From: Hydractinia symbiolongicarpus
Taxonomy: Eukaryota; Cnidaria; Hydrozoa; Anthoathecata; Hydractiniidae
Length of the DNA stretch: 64,000 bases
Reading direction: 5' to 3'
NCBI RefSeq assembly: GCF_029227915.1
Contig: NC_079876.1
Location: 32,655,828 to 32,719,827, forward strand
Below, piece by piece: positions 33,370 through 45,984 of the stretch; positions within the stretch are counted from its first letter, which is position 1, and each line of letters starts with the position of its first letter. Position numbers and translations under genes: made by a program. Below the pieces are notes generated by a model. The model was not told the origin of the DNA. It did no database searches and worked only from the letters and a program-made list of their open reading frames with translations.

Positions 33370-34245
33370 TGTTAAATGTTATTGCACAGTTTGCATACAC
33401 AAAGACTTAAGTAAGCATTCAATGTTTGATTCAGGAATAACCATCCAACACTTATATTAGGATAGTGGTCTAAAAAACTTAGGAAACACGTGTTATGCAA
33501 GCTCAATTTTGCAATGTTTTTATACCCTTCCAAAAGTTAAAGAATCCATTTCTGTCAGCGATATAACCTCCAAGTTAGTCAAATCATTTGTGGGTGTTCT
33601 TCAAATTTAGCTGTTCGAAGAGTCAAGTTGACCCCTTCCATTCTTTGCGTGCTCTGAAAAATCATATCTTAATCGCAAATTGAAGCGTGTTTAATATCTT
33701 TGCTCCAAATGACGTCCCCGAGGTTCTTGATTATCTTCTACATGGTCTGTGTGTCTGTCATTGGATTTTCCATTTCCCAAGTCTTTGTAGTATTGCCGTC
33801 AAGGCATCCACCACTTGCGATACATGTAATAATACCAGCTCCTCAGAAGTTATAGATCCATGCACCCTACAATCATTTTCAGATAATTTCTTTGAAAGCA
33901 AGGAGTTGTCAGACACCAATGGCTACTTTTGACATGTTTTTACCTCTTATAAAACCGCTCTAGTTGAAAAAGAGGTTGTGTTGCGCGGTTCTCATCTTAT
34001 TTTACAATTAAAACGTTTCGCAAGTAGCAACCACTTGTGTCGAAAATTACCTCCCGTATTACGGCTTACCCTTGTACCCTTTCCATACCTTTAACTTTAG
34101 ATGGAGAAGTGAAATGTCGTAATCAATTTCAATTAGGTGCTATTAACCGTTGCTACAACTTAAGTATTGACCATCACATAACTATAGCCTTTGACCAAAA
34201 TAATCACAGGTGAATACATTGCAACGATAGAGGGGTAATTTTCTG
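33370..34245 (+). pseudogene. USP-LINE subfamily 2, deubiquitinase remnant (copy D)
   Basis: The Cys box reads GLKNLGNTCYASSILQCFY near 33470. Further on is VKASTTCDTCNNTSSSE (first Zn pair), a LILQLKRFASS segment near 34000, and IHCNDRGVI near 34220 (Asp box). The His box is eroded (LSIDHHITIA). Stops and shifts break the frame. It is closer to copy E at 38540 than to copies A, B, C and F, so two USP subfamilies coexist. Its end abuts the 5'-truncated copy C. Confidence 0.6.
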
Positions 34246-34256
34246 TAGCAACTCCT

Positions 34257-36007
34257 CCTAATCTCTTATCTTTCTGCCTGCAATCCACTTACGATGTTCT
34301 GCCATCACCAAGTAACCTAAGGAGGTGGAAAATAAATACAGAACCATCATGTTTCCTATGTCACAAAGAAATTTGCACTTCTGCTCACATTCTTGGTGCT
34401 TGTAAAACTGCTCTTTCCCAGGGTAGATATACCTTTAGACACGATTCTGTACTTACCCATTTGGTAGAAACTTTGAAAAAGTTCATTTTTGAGCTTCCTT
34501 CTGAACCTCCTAAAAATTGTCAAAAAATAACCTTTCTGAGAGCCGGGTCAAAGGCACATACAAAATCTAAAGCGTCAGGTATACTGCACCTGACCAAAGA
34601 TTGGAAGATTGTTGCTGACACACACTCGAGCTATGTGTTTCCTAGCCATATTACCATTTCTGAGCTTAAACCGGACCTTGTGCTATATTCAAATGACCTT
34701 AAGCGCGTTATTATTGTAGAACTCACTTGCCCATGTGAGGAAAACATGAATGCTTGGCACTCCACCAAAGTTGCAAAGTATTCCTGTTTAATGAATGTGA
34801 TTATGGTTAATGGCTGGCAAGTTGATTTCTTCGCAGTGGAAGTAGGAGCAAGAGGATATTGTGCAAGAACCACCACTGCCTGTTTAAAAAGAATGGGTTT
34901 CACCAACAAACTTGCTTATTCCACTGCAAATGATCTCGGTAAAATCAGTATGAGGTCTTCTTTTTGTATCTGGCTGGCACGTGAATCCAATGTTTGGTCA
35001 ACTGACTCCTTAATGCAATTACCCAAATTCAAGCAGGCTTTGCCCATTGTGGAGACCAAGGGTGTGTCATCTCGCCGAAAGGGGCCATCTAAAAAGGTTA
35101 GCCAAAATAAAAATGACACTCAACCAATTAGTGTCTATAAAAACATCGGTTTTTTAAACAAAGGCAACACTTGTTACGCCAACGCCATTTTGCAAGTTCT
35201 AAGTACCATTCCAACACTCTGGTGCCAGAGTGGGTCAGAATCGTTTCATTTATCACCTATTGCGAGGTCTATTTCGCTTAACATGGCGAAGCTGAAGCAA
35301 TCATTGTCACCTGTTGACCCTTCGAATTTTCTCTGGGCCCTTGAACGTCAAATGCACTCTGATGGGAAAGTGGACTTCCAATTTAATACTCAGCAAGATG
35401 TAGCAGAGATTTTGTTTGTGGTTTTGGACGCCCTTAAGGGATTTTCCCCGATTGCTGCAGATAAAATCTCAACTGAATTCTCAATGTCCGTAAGCTGTAA
35501 CACCTGCCTGTGCACCTCGGTAAATGTCGAAATGCAGGACATTTTAACACTGCCAATGACATCTAAAATCCAATCTTGTGTCATCAAATTTTTAGAACTG
35601 GAAATTCTAACTGATGGAAACAAGTGGTTTTGTCCGCAATGCTTTGCACATAGAGAGAGAGTACTAGAGAAACGCAAATCAGCAGGAGTAGTGAAATCTT
35701 ATTCCTGCATCTTAAAAGGTTTTTAAAACATGGTGAACATCTTTTAAAAGACAACAGAGTTGTTGAATGTGTTTCTTTACGTGACACTCTCCTGCAACTA
35801 CCTCTCGTCAGTGATACGGACACAATGTTTAATCAGAACTACTCATTGTTAGCAACGATTAATCACTCCGGTACGTTAACCGCAGGTCATTATTGGGCTT
35901 ATGTTAAGGATCCTGCCACAAGTTCTTGGTACCACTGCAACAATAGGGCGGTTTGCAAATGCTCTCCACCTATTCTTAACAACAATTCATGTTATATTCT
36001 TTGTTAG
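34257..36007 (+). pseudogene. USP-LINE copy C: CCHC, endonuclease and full USP domain
   Basis: The frame is open from NLLSFCLQSTYDVL (34257, truncated after the RT core) to 35726. Domains in order: CCHC knuckle starting CFLCHKEIC with RHDSVL; endonuclease ELKPDLVLYS and VIIVELTCPCEE, then DFFAVEVGARGYCAR; a linker of about 60 residues; USP Cys box GFLNKGNTCYANAILQ, VDPSNFLWAL, QQDVAEILF, Zn ribbon SCNTCLC...WFCPQC. One frameshift near 35690 moves the rest to another frame (LLLHLKRFLKHGE, then NHSGTLTAGHYWAYV and WYHCNNRAV). The uninterrupted run from endonuclease into USP shows the fusion directly. Confidence 0.85.
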
Positions 36008-36735
36008 CTGTTGATCCTTTTTCTTTCTTTCTTATACATTTATCATTACGTTTATAAAACCTGTACTTCCAGGGTCATGGGGGAGGAAAATGTAAATCCG
36101 AGCGGTTTTATATTACCCCAGCTAGTTCATTCGAACCAGTTTGCCGTCAATACCCAGAGGGTAAAGAGTTCAGCTCACTCTTCTCTGGTAACTTAAAAGA
36201 AGCTTAGCAAGGGGGCTGGCTTTCAGCTTGTCTTTGGGTGTAACGACCCCACTTTTTACCCCAGTTCAGTAAGGTTTACTAACTTGGTTTACTAAGTTTA
36301 CTAACTTGGTCTTCAGGCTTGACAACCCTGCTGTCCTTAGTCAAAATATGTACAGGCTGGTCCTGTCATGACACCCCCTGTGTAAGGCTGAGTGTTGGGG
36401 CCCTGTAACACATGGGGAAAGCTACAGCCAGAGTCACAAGTTCTGGCGCACAGGAGGGTTTTATATAATTCTTTTTTATATTATATATTCTGTAACCAGT
36501 CCGTTTATGTTGTTAGCTCTGTCTTGTGTCGTATTGTTTGTGATTGAAGGATTGTTTTTTCTCTTTAAGATTTTCTCAGTGAATAGTTATAGGTCCAAGT
36601 TGGACAGTACTCATGCTTGTAATAAGCAAGAAAGTGTATTCAGCACCTTCTTCTGGAAAACTAATCCCAATTTTATTTCCATCCACCGTCCCTGTAGACA
36701 AGATACTTCAGTGCAGCTTGCCGTATTGTAAACCT
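36008..36735 (+). repeat. USP-LINE copy C 3' UTR
   Basis: The order is as in copy B: GAGGAAAATGTAAATCC (36083), hairpin block GCAAGGGGG...TTACCCCAGT (36207-36266), GTGTTGGGGCCCTGTAACAC (36392-36411), CCAGAGTCACAAGTTCTGG (36428-36446), then a T-rich stretch similar to 12469-12690. Confidence 0.65.
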
Positions 36736-37139
36736 TTTTCATCAACAGCCACGAGTCATGTTTTATTTTTAGAAGAACTGAGGTAAGAGTATTTAAACTA
36801 GAATAAATCAGCAAGGGGGCATCACTGTACTCAGTATTGTCTTTGCAGAGTGACTCGACAAAAACAAATTGGGGAACCAAATTCTGCAGACTCCATATTG
36901 AGTAGAATATCTGTTCAAAACCACTTGCTTTCGCTCGCAGCAACGAATTTTATTAATAACATCTCTTGAGAGATAGAAGAGAAAAATAAAACCTTATATT
37001 CCCTACAACGACGGATATGTATTAGCTAAAGTATATAACAAAATTATAAAAAGAAGGAAAACGTTCAGCAATGCCAGCTGGATACTCGACGTGGTTTGTT
37101 GCTTTTGTATACATGTACAAAAGAAAATAAAACTATATA
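36736..37139. other. LINE-tail debris and AT-rich DNA
   Basis: AATCAGCAAGGGGGCATCAC (36806) with GAGTGACTCGAC is another hairpin block of the LINE 3' UTR type. The remainder, 36900-37139, shows no feature. Confidence 0.4.
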
Positions 37140-37830
37140 AAATAAGGCCAGTGTGGGTGGTTTCCTAGAAAGCAATTATAAGAAGTTTAGCAAGGGGGCT
37201 TGGGAATTGCCTTGTCTTTGGGTGTAACGACCGCACTTGTAACCCTAGTTTTGAAGGGAGGCTAAGGTCACTCACTTACTCTACAGGGTTTAGCGATCCT
37301 GCTATACCTGATGTTAGAAAGAAGCTATAAAAGGGATTTTCATTTCTATCTTTCTTGTTTCCGTGACTTTACATCCACGAAGATTACTCCACTGTCTTCA
37401 GCATGGTCCTGACCTGCGGCTGGTCCGATGCAAATGGCTGGTCCAAATCGAGAACTACCCGTGTAAGGCTAAGTGTTGGGATCCCGTAACACATGTGGAA
37501 AGCTACTTCCAGGTTCACAAGTCCTGCGCTCGGGCGGTTGTCTGCTCATATTTATAATTTTATATTTATTTATTTATTTCTATAGTAAATTCTTTGTTGT
37601 ATTGTTGTCGTAATGTCTGTCTTCTGTTTTCGTGTTGTCTGTTTCTGTGTAACGACCGTTAGTTGTACGTATTGTATTGTGTAGAGAGGGTTGTTTGGTT
37701 CAATTACCTTGAATCTACAGATTATCCTTGCAAAAAGGGAGATCTTGCATTGCGTTTTGATCTTCAGAGGGTGTAACCTCTACAATTTTAACTTTAAGGG
37801 TCGTTAGGCCAGTTCCATTATCACAGCTTG
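37140..37830 (+). repeat. 3' UTR of a further USP-LINE copy
   Basis: Hairpin blocks begin at 37186 and, weakly, at 37324. The palindromic box GTGTTGGGATCCCGTAACAC lies at 37473-37492 with CCAGGTTCACAAGTCCTG after it. The end block GAGGGTGTAACCTCTACAAT lies near 37767. The coding part is missing. Confidence 0.6.
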
Positions 37831-37838
37831 CTCTCTTG

Positions 37839-38160
37839 TTATTTCATAATCAAATATTCAACTCCTGAATAACTGGCAAAAACAATGGATTGATTTGGCT
37901 GCCCTTGTCTCCACGACATATGGAGTTTCTTAAAAGTAAACGTATGTTGATCCTTAGTTTTAGTCATAAATCTTACATCCAAATTATGAACACCGTACAC
38001 CCCAGAAGCCGAAGTTAAAGCTGATAGCATTGTAAGTTTTAAAGACAATGATCTTATAGGGATTTGCCTGTTATCTTTAAATATTTTTTAAATATAATCT
38101 ATGACCACCTGATCATCCCAAATAAAAGTGTGCTTTGGTTAAGGAGGCTATCCATTAAAA
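37839..38160 (-). pseudogene. DIRS-type tyrosine-recombinase fragment
   Basis: The minus strand reads LSLKLTMLSALTSASGVYGV, then HNLDVRFM, HTFTFKKLHMSW and QSIVFASY. This corresponds to the KLxxLLALTSAxR start of the YR catalytic core in DIRS elements; the expected catalytic Arg after ALTSAS reads Gly here. Orientation and order fit the DIRS pieces at 39623 and 46623, so it may be the far end of that same element, cut off by LINE copy E. The His-x-x-Arg and Tyr part is not visible. Confidence 0.5.
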
Positions 38161-38189
38161 ACCCCTGATATAAGAGAACTAACTTTAAG

Positions 38190-39365
38190 ATGTTCTCTTA
38201 CAGGCATTTCTTGATGAAATCTAACAATTGGTCTGTCTATTTTGCTGCTGAAGTAGGAGCCAGGGGCTTTTGTTCCGAAACAGTTATAGTTTGCCTCCGT
38301 CACCTGGGCTTTTCTATCATGTCTGTGCGTTTCACACTGAAATCTCTTACTGAATCTACTACGAGATTCTTTAACTTGGATCCACATAACATAGCTCGAT
38401 TGACACAAGTCGTTTCAAAGAAACGATCTAGATCACAAAATAAAATAAAACAACTACTAGCCTTAAGAACACTTCAAGGCCGCAGTACTTAACAAATAAC
38501 TGTACTAAATTGCCTGCACAAGAATTATTAAACAACAACGGCGGCTTGCTAAATTTGGGCAACACTTGTTACATCAATTCCATTTTACAATATTTTTATG
38601 TGTTACCCTCAGTCGTGACAGTCATGTTTGCAAGTGATTCTAATGTGGCGATAAGTAGAACTTTTGTAAATATTTTTCTCAAATTATCTTCCTCTAAGTT
38701 TCCAGTAAATCCATCTTCATTCCTTTGACGCATTGAAAGCCTGTATTTCTACTGCAAGAGGTAGCCCTTTTAATCCGTTCACCCAGAATGATGCGCTAGA
38801 GATTCTTGAATATCTCATACCCAAGTTGACTTTAGCGTTTACTTTCTTTGGTACATTATTCAACACTCGTGTTAATATCTGTACACTTGCAATACTTTCA
38901 ATATTATAAACACCTCTGATCAAATAACTCCATTCCTTATCTGCGCCTAAAATCGACTTTACAGTCGTCAGTACAGAGTTTTTTGGACAGAGACGAATTG
39001 TCAGGTGTTAAGCCGTACTTCTTCTAGTACTGCAATAATCACCAAACTGCAACAGTGGAAAAAAAGTGGCAGAGTGCAGTTCACTTTTGATTTTGCAGTT
39101 AAAGTGTTTTGCCTCTACTAAAGGTCTAGGCACCAATTCTTTACCTGTCTCTGTAGAAAATGAAGTCTCTTGTCACAAGCACTACAACTTAAAGGCTGTA
39201 ATCAATCACTCTGGCAATTTGGACAACGGTCATTATACTACCGTTGCGAATAATCAAGTGCATCGTAAGTGGTTTTATTGCAACGACAGAGCTGTGGCGC
39301 CTTGCAAAAAAAGCTTGCTAAATGGTGTACAACCTTACAACCTTTTTCTTCAAGAGCTTAGGTAA
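38190..39365 (+). pseudogene. USP-LINE subfamily 2, copy E (endonuclease end + USP)
   Basis: It starts inside the endonuclease tail (NNWSVYFAAEVGARGFCSE), passes a stop near 38490, then has the Cys box GGLLNLGNTCYINSILQYFY, NPSSFL, a broken middle part, and a clean last section (39066-39365): LLILQLKCFAS, YNLKAVINHSGNLDNGHYTT (His box) and WFYCNDRAV. The USP resembles canonical cellular USPs (LGNTCYINS, GHYTT) more than copies A to C do. The Zn-ribbon cysteines are not identified in the broken middle. Confidence 0.65.
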
Positions 39366-39622
39366 AGTGCAGCCATCAACACCATAAATTACGGTTTGTG
39401 TCAGCAAGGGGTTTGACTATTTTAATTGATTTTTAAGTCGACTTTTATAGACGACTCCGCTTGTTGTGTTGATCTAATTAAAGCTTTTATACATAAATAA
39501 AAAATATAAATAAAATATAAATAATATATAAATAAATAAAAATAGTAAAAATGAATAAAAATAGTAAAACTAAAAACTAAAAACATTGTGCTTGCACTTT
39601 GTTATTTTCATTCTTCCTTTGA
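39366..39622 (+). repeat. copy E 3' tail with A-rich microsatellite
   Basis: Hairpin block GTCAGCAAGGGGTTTGAC at 39400, an AAATA-rich simple repeat from 39490 to 39585, then CATTGTGCTTGCACTTTGTT (39584-39603), the same LINE 3' end as at 2970 and 15827. DIRS sequence begins right after. Confidence 0.6.
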
Positions 39623-39890
39623 AAACCACAGGAAAAAGCTTCTATTCTGTTGGGTTCTGTGTATGTTGCGACTCTCAGTCTGCCTTGCTATTAAGGCAAC
39701 CCGGAAGGTACTTTGAAGTAATTGTGATGTTGTGGAGTAATAGGAAATCCGAAATCTCTTTAACTATTTTTATCATAGTGAAATTCTTTGTTCCTCCCAA
39801 TGTGAGGAGGTAAGACAAGGCAGCCTTGTTGTCTGCTTGAATGTGAACTAATATATATTGTGCATTGTGCTAATTTGATTGCCAATAATG
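39623..39890 (-). pseudogene. DIRS RNase H segment (part 2)
   Basis: Minus strand: after LLAIKLA the frame continues as QYILVHIQADNKAALSYL, TLGGTKNFT and KYLPGCLNSKAD, the end of a DIRS RNase H domain. It is the direct continuation of the segment at 46623 once the CACTA element is removed. Confidence 0.7.
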
Positions 39891-40095
39891 CACTGCACGA
39901 AAAGTAATATAATCTTAAAATCGGGAGAAAGATTTTTCTGTATAATCTTTTACCGATTCAGGTTTATATCATGTTTGATATTATCTAAGAAATTCGCAGA
40001 TTATACGAAATGGTCTGCTATAATCACGCAACAGATTAATTTATATTTCATGCGATTATATCGATTATATGAAATACTGTATAATCTACAATAAA
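39891..40095 (+). repeat. CACTA left terminus with subterminal TATAATC repeats
   Basis: CACTGCACGAAAAGTAATAT opens the element. TATAATC or its complement GATTATA occurs repeatedly up to 40091, in both orientations. Confidence 0.75.
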
Positions 40096-40852
40096 AAACA
40101 AATTATTTCGAACCCCTATAAAACATCCAGATTGAAGTGTATGCTACCGATTTTTAACAGGCGGTTGAACTGCTAAACCTTTCTGTAAGCAGTACTCACA
40201 TATCCGCCACGTAATTACTGTCGCTTATAGCTGGGCTATCCACCCTGTGATGTCACGCAAAGAGTTTCTCGAGCGGGGTAAATTCAATATACAGTTCCTT
40301 GACTTGCATGGCTTATAAGAACTACGAAGGACTTTGGGATCCGCCTTTTTGAAAAGGTTTCCTCATATGGTACGCCCTTTTTTTACTCACTCATTCATTG
40401 AAAAAAGTAGTAGGATGTTTAGTGTATTATTTTTTCGCAAACTTAGTGAGTCGTATTTACAACTTTATACTTTATGTATAGTTTGAATAAAGATAACTAA
40501 GACAACTTTACTTAAAAAAGATAACAGACAAATTGCCCGACACAGAAGCTGAGAATAAAGAAATTTCTATTCTACACACCTGTGTTATAAAATTACCGAA
40601 AGAGTTTATTGTACGGGCGCTTATTAAAATTTCGAACTATTACCCTGGGCGCTTATTCTGTCACTGGGCGCTTATTATCTAATGGAAGTTCAAAATAATT
40701 CAGAAATCGTACAAAGAATTCAGTGCTAGACTCATACACAAAGCGTACAGTCTATCCGCTAGCTCTTTCCACGAGAAGCGTCAAGCTAGACTGGGCGCAC
40801 CTCAAACTTTACAGGATAGCGCAATTGTTTAAAGGTTCATCTTAATTCAAAT
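40096..40852. other. CACTA internal non-coding region
   Basis: It includes GGGCGCTTATTA/GGGCGCTTATTCTGTCACTG repeats near 40615-40680 and a direct repeat of a CTAGACTC-ACACAAA-GCGTACAGTCTATCC segment (40722-40757 and 40868-40900). No gene is seen. Confidence 0.45.
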
Positions 40853-43217
40853 TTAAAAGATTTCGATGCTAGACTCGTACACAAAAGCGTACAGTCTATC
40901 CACATTTTTTGTGATAATGATACTCTCACGACAAAATCTATTTATAAATTGAATTTCAATGTTTTTTTTATTTGTGGGTATATTTCCTAACAATCCATTG
41001 TATCTTTCAAAGGAAAATGGCCAAAAAGAGTAAATTGGTCCATAATCAAACATGCATTCAGCCAAGTGTCCATGTAAATGCATATTCGGAGTTACAGCCT
41101 GATCTCCATATAATTTTTGAAATTTAATGCAAAACTGAATCAAATAGTTATCACAAATTCTAATGTCGTTTGCAGTTATAACACGATTACATAAGTAAGT
41201 GCAGGCAATTACAAATTTGCGGAGACATTCAAAGTCCTCTTTCAGTAAAATTCCATGCAAAGAAAATATAGCAAACAACAGGTAAAAGTTTTTCAGCTCA
41301 TCTGCAGTAAAGCCATCAAATGTAAAATTATCAATAACTCCAGGTAGCTTGCCAACATCTGCAGGAACTTCTGCCGAATCAACTATGTCTTGAATGACTT
41401 TTAAGTTGTCACGAGTCAGGTATCCCTTCTCTTTCCAAACCCTAATCAGGTGTTTTGAAGTTCCTGTAAAATGAATAAACACGAGAAATAAAGAACAAAA
41501 GTCTCCACAAAAATTACTTTAATATTATCATGTCTGATCAGTCAACATGTAACAATCTTTTAGAATTGACAACAAATATTATAAAGTTGTAAAGAACTAT
41601 CATTTTCTGAAAAATTCTGCATGGGTTAAAAAACCTACCTGAAAATAAATTGTGCATGGGATCTATAACTGGCATTCTTATTCATAGTAGTGCAATCTGG
41701 CAAGAACAGTATATCGTGTACCATATTGTGATTCCATTGCTTCCCTTTCACCTTTATTTTTGCATTGTCTTATTTCATCCATTTCCTGTCGGTGTTTTTC
41801 ATTTGTTATTTTTGTCCACGTAGTACGATTAAAGCCACTATAATCTCTAGCTCCAATATTGCCAGGAAACCTTTTCTTGCACCTTGAACACCCAATAACT
41901 GCAGCATGACCTGAACCAAAATATGTTTTAAAATATTAAAGCTTACACTTATTAAACAGTAGTCATAAGTGGATAATTTTGAACATATCCAAAAATATCA
42001 AAATATAAGATAAATCCGTGCAGAAAATTCACCAAAGGTTCAAGAAAGGTGTTAGTTTTAGGTTCTTTTTTCATGCTTGGTATAACTCCAATTAGTAACA
42101 AATTCTCTCTTTTGAAACGCTCCGATCTGGGTAAATTGGTTATCACAACGTAAATTACACCAACAGAATAACTTTTTACATGTTTGTAAGGGCAAAACCA
42201 GTCTAAATTTATCATTAAACCATAATTGTTTTTATGCGTAAAAAAGTCATGACCATTTGGGTCAGCAAATTCTTTCCAGATATTGCCATCGTAGATGTCA
42301 CTGTAAACTCCTTCAGGATTCTCTAACTTACGCCATAACTCACATTTTTGCATGAACCCTTCCCTCGATACAAGTAATTTCAAACTACTTCTTATAGGCA
42401 GGTAACAGTATGTCTTCAATGGATATAAAAGTGTTTTCCCAGAAGCAGTAGAAATCTACATCATTAATACTTGACCACACGCTTTGCGGTGGTGCTTTTG
42501 AGTGTGGTTCGGATACAAAACATTTGAACATAATTTTGAATGCGGAACACCCTGAATTTTTGTGATACAATCCTCTAAACTATACAGCGTGAAGCACTTT
42601 GTGCAGACTACATATTTTTTGTAGGGGGTAGAATCACATCCAATATGTTTAAAAAACATGTACAAAGATGAGGGCATAAAAGCTGCTAATTCACCAATTC
42701 CATCAAACCGTTGAGCTAATACGTTTAAAAATGCTTTCAAAAATTTTATTAAATGCTCAAAGGCTGTGTCTGTTATAGAGAAGGTGTATTGCCATAATGC
42801 TAAAAACAGGCATAGCCATGTAATCAAGTATATTGGTCCATTTACTTTTTGTATATTCTCTATTGGTGTATTAACTTCAACACTGAAGTCAGTTAACAAA
42901 TCATGTAATTCAGATTCATCAACCAGCTCTTCGAGTAATGTTTGAATATGCTCCCTATCATCGTCATTATCCCCATCATCATCATCATTGTTACTGAACC
43001 CATCAATATTTTCATCATTATTCATCTCTGGTAAAGGTGTATCCTGTACAATGTCTAGTGGCTCATCAGTATCACTATCTAGAAATGACAGATTTAATGG
43101 CACAGAAGGCTTGTTTGTATTTTGCTTTTCTTCACATTTTTGAATATGTCGGCTAAAGTAATGACAGGAAAAGCTTTTTCGACAGAAGGGACAGGTTCTT
43201 CGTAGTGAATAATTACT
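40853..43217 (-). pseudogene. CACTA (Tnp2-like) transposase
   Basis: Minus-strand exons: 43217-~41950, ~41911-41644 and ~41466-40853. Exon A opens at an acceptor with a C2H2-like CPFCRKSFSCHYFSRHIQKC, has an acidic Asp/Glu stretch, then CTKCFTLY, FWENTFIS-type and SDIYDGNIWKEF, LMINLDWFCPYKH, SYSVGVIYVVITNLPRSER and RENLLLIGVIPS, the recognisable Tnp2-like core. Exon B has GHAAVIGCSRCKKRFPGN and DYSGFNRTTW. Exon C has GTSKHLIRVW, TPNMHLHGHLAEC and SFERYNGLLG. An in-frame TAG near 42455 and a frameshift near 41690 break it. It would cut and rejoin the CACTG ends. It may start further upstream with an unseen first exon. Confidence 0.75.
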
Positions 43218-44029
43218 CCTAAAATAAAAATAAACATCTTGGCACAAATGAAATTTATTTTAGTTCCCGAAACAATTGTTTGTCAATATTCTTAAATTCA
43301 ATTTAGAAATTAATTCTGCATTTTGCACTAAAAAGAGTTTCTAGCTAGGCTGCTGCTGGAAACTGTTTCCATAAAGATAAATTATTTCCTTATCTCATTG
43401 GACTATGTGGGCAGCAGGGGGGGGGAGACAACATTGTTTTTTAGCTAGCTAGCTATCATCTGGACTGAGAAATAGAAAAACACATATATATTAGCTGGCT
43501 CTATACTCCCCCTACTCATCGAAAAGAATTATTCTTGCAAAGCGGGCCTTCTTCACAATCCTATTTTTTAAATGAATGTTAGCTATAACTTACATTGCAG
43601 ATTCTTGTTTAGTCTTTCTTTCCCTTTCCTCGTGTTTACATAGCTTTAGCTAGCATCTTTTTTGGTCTTTGTTCGGAAGACGCGCGCAACGAAACAATGC
43701 CGGTAGCCATCTGGTTTCCTGTGCACCTAGCACAGAATTTACGGGGGTAATAATTACAATGATTAATGAATAATAATTCAAATTATTTAATAAAATAAAT
43801 AAATAGAGCTCCTGCTCATTTTTTCTTTTATTTTTGTAGTTCTTGGCATTAACATTTTGGCCTCAATATTAATTTAATTCGTCTTAAAGATAATGATATT
43901 ATTACTTAAACACCCTTTGATAATAAAAAGGAGACTAGAACTAGAAAGCGCGAAAGCGTAGTCAATACAAAAAGCTGGCTGACGGCCATGCTGACTTTCT
44001 TTTTCTGTTGGCGCATGCAAAGTTGAATC

Positions 44030-45984
44030 ATGTCTGCTTCAAATTCAAAAAGAGCAAAAGTAAGAAACGACAGCAAGTTGGCTTTCCTCAGCTGTAGTGA
44101 AGACGAAAGTGGTAACTCAGGATATTGCAGTGATCACCACTTCTTCTTATCTTCTTCATTATCGTCGTCGTTGAACCACAGTCCAAACATCACTGTAAAC
44201 AACACACCAAAACCTAAACCTCGCCCAAGGAGTACACCCATACTAAAAAGAAAGGTGGCTAGGCAAGAAAGTGAGGAGAATGATATACTTGGAGACTTAT
44301 CTGGTAAGAAAGTTTTTCTAATTTTTGCCTCATATCTTCTAGCTAGTATATATATAATTGCTGTCTTTTTATAGGCTAGTAGTTTCCAATATTTACAAAA
44401 TGTACGTGCTTTTGTGGGGGCAGAAAAAGCAAAGCCACAGGGATATAGCTACAAAGACACTGAAATTAATTATTCCTAGCTTCATATGCTCTTTTTAAAG
44501 GCAACACAGGTTTATATTTTCTGCCCTTATGTATGCACTGCATGCCCATTGTTCTCGACGTAAAATCACAACATGTCACACAACGTGCCGACGTAAAGCA
44601 GGCAAATTGCATCACGTCAGTAGTTTTTTGCCAACATGTAGTAATTGGATTAGCAAGGCTGAGCTAGAACTTTTTCTTTTTTAGTACCTGCACCAAGACC
44701 AATAACCGTTGATGATTTGGACGATCTAAATGCAAAATATCAACAAACTTTAGAAAACCAAAAAAATTTGTTTGACAGGTTAAATAGCGTAGAGACGAAG
44801 AAAAAGAAAGAAATAACTGTTAACGCATATACCAAAGTAAGATTTTTTATTTTTGTGAGCTTTATGGTAACTAACCTCGTACAAAATCAGAAGACGTTGA
44901 CCAGCATATGTAGCTAGCACTTTTAAATCTAATTTCTTTTAAGCATAGTATTGTCATTGTTATATTTTATTTCTGTAGAATTTGAGGAATTCTGGTTATT
45001 TAGAGGGATCTAACAGAGATCTAAATTGGAACTTAGATAAACCAAGGTATAAAGTTGTCAATTTGATTAACCATTGTTACATGTCGGGTTTTTTTTTTAT
45101 TATTTGCAGTTTTTTAAAAATGTTATATCTCTGTCTAAAGTTTTGAAAATCCTTTGTTTGATAAAACAGCATCTTTGGTTGTTGTTTTGTTCTAAATCTT
45201 TTTATTTTACTTTCAAATTATTATATCTCTAGCCCATTTCGTGATGGAAACGAGCAGTTATCCAATTTTATTAAACAGCATATCAGGGGATACGATAAAG
45301 ATATAACTGATGACATAATAATAGGTGAGATTTGGAAAAGTGATTTGATACTGTGTATACAATTTACTGATATATTTTAGTGATTGGAAAAGAGTGCTGT
45401 CTATGGAATATTTTAGCATCAATTGAACAATATTTCACATCAAAGAAGACAATGAGAAAGAAGGGGTCTCATCGATAAAACATTAAAGCAGTCGCTGCTT
45501 CTACACAGCGCAAGTTGAATGTAAGTTTTTCAAATTATAGTGTCTGTTGACATTGTTTACTGTGAAAAAGACACAAGACTGCCTGCTTCGATAAATGTTT
45601 ACATAGTCTTTCTTGAAGTTTATTTATGTTTATCATCTTTTGGTTTACTTTTAGAAAAGTAAAAGACGGACGAAGGTTCTTCAAGCAATGAACCTGCCTG
45701 AAGAAAAGAAGGCAAAAGTTTTGAAAGTCCTTGGGGTACAGTATATGTCATCAGAGGAAGAGATAGATGATAACAATGGGCGATATTTTACTGTCCATTC
45801 GCTTCCGTGGAGATGCAAAAAGTTGAATTCAACTTTTAAAAAACTCGATGCAAGACATCAAGAAAATCAAAACAAAAGAAGCAAAAATCAGACCGTGCGT
45901 CGCGAGGAAGGACAACCATCAGAACGAAACCCGCCACCAGATGCTCCTTCATTTGCCATTGCTCCTTTTGATGAATCACAATAA
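44030..45984 (+). pseudogene. CACTA accessory (second) protein, six exons
   Basis: Probable exons: 44030-44303, 44685-44836, 44979-45046, 45233-45324, 45371-45519, 45655-45984, with GT-AG borders and matching phases to exon 4. The N-terminus is Ser-rich with basic SKRAKVR; exon 2 holds a coiled-coil-like LNAKYQQTLENQKNLFD; exon 6 has KVLGVQYMSSEEEIDD and HSLPWRCKKLNSTF, a segment I associate with second ORFs of cnidarian CACTA-like elements (recall only). Exon 5 has an in-frame TAA after KKGSHR, so this copy is probably dead. It is divergent from the transposase, with about 800 bp between. The function is not known; a TIR-binding or regulatory partner is a guess. Confidence 0.5.

Noticed and set aside
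37839-38048. Assigning the recombinase fragment to the Crypton-like remnant at 14620
   Set aside because: The KLTMLSALTSAS segment fits DIRS YRs better, and orientation matches the DIRS pieces nearby.
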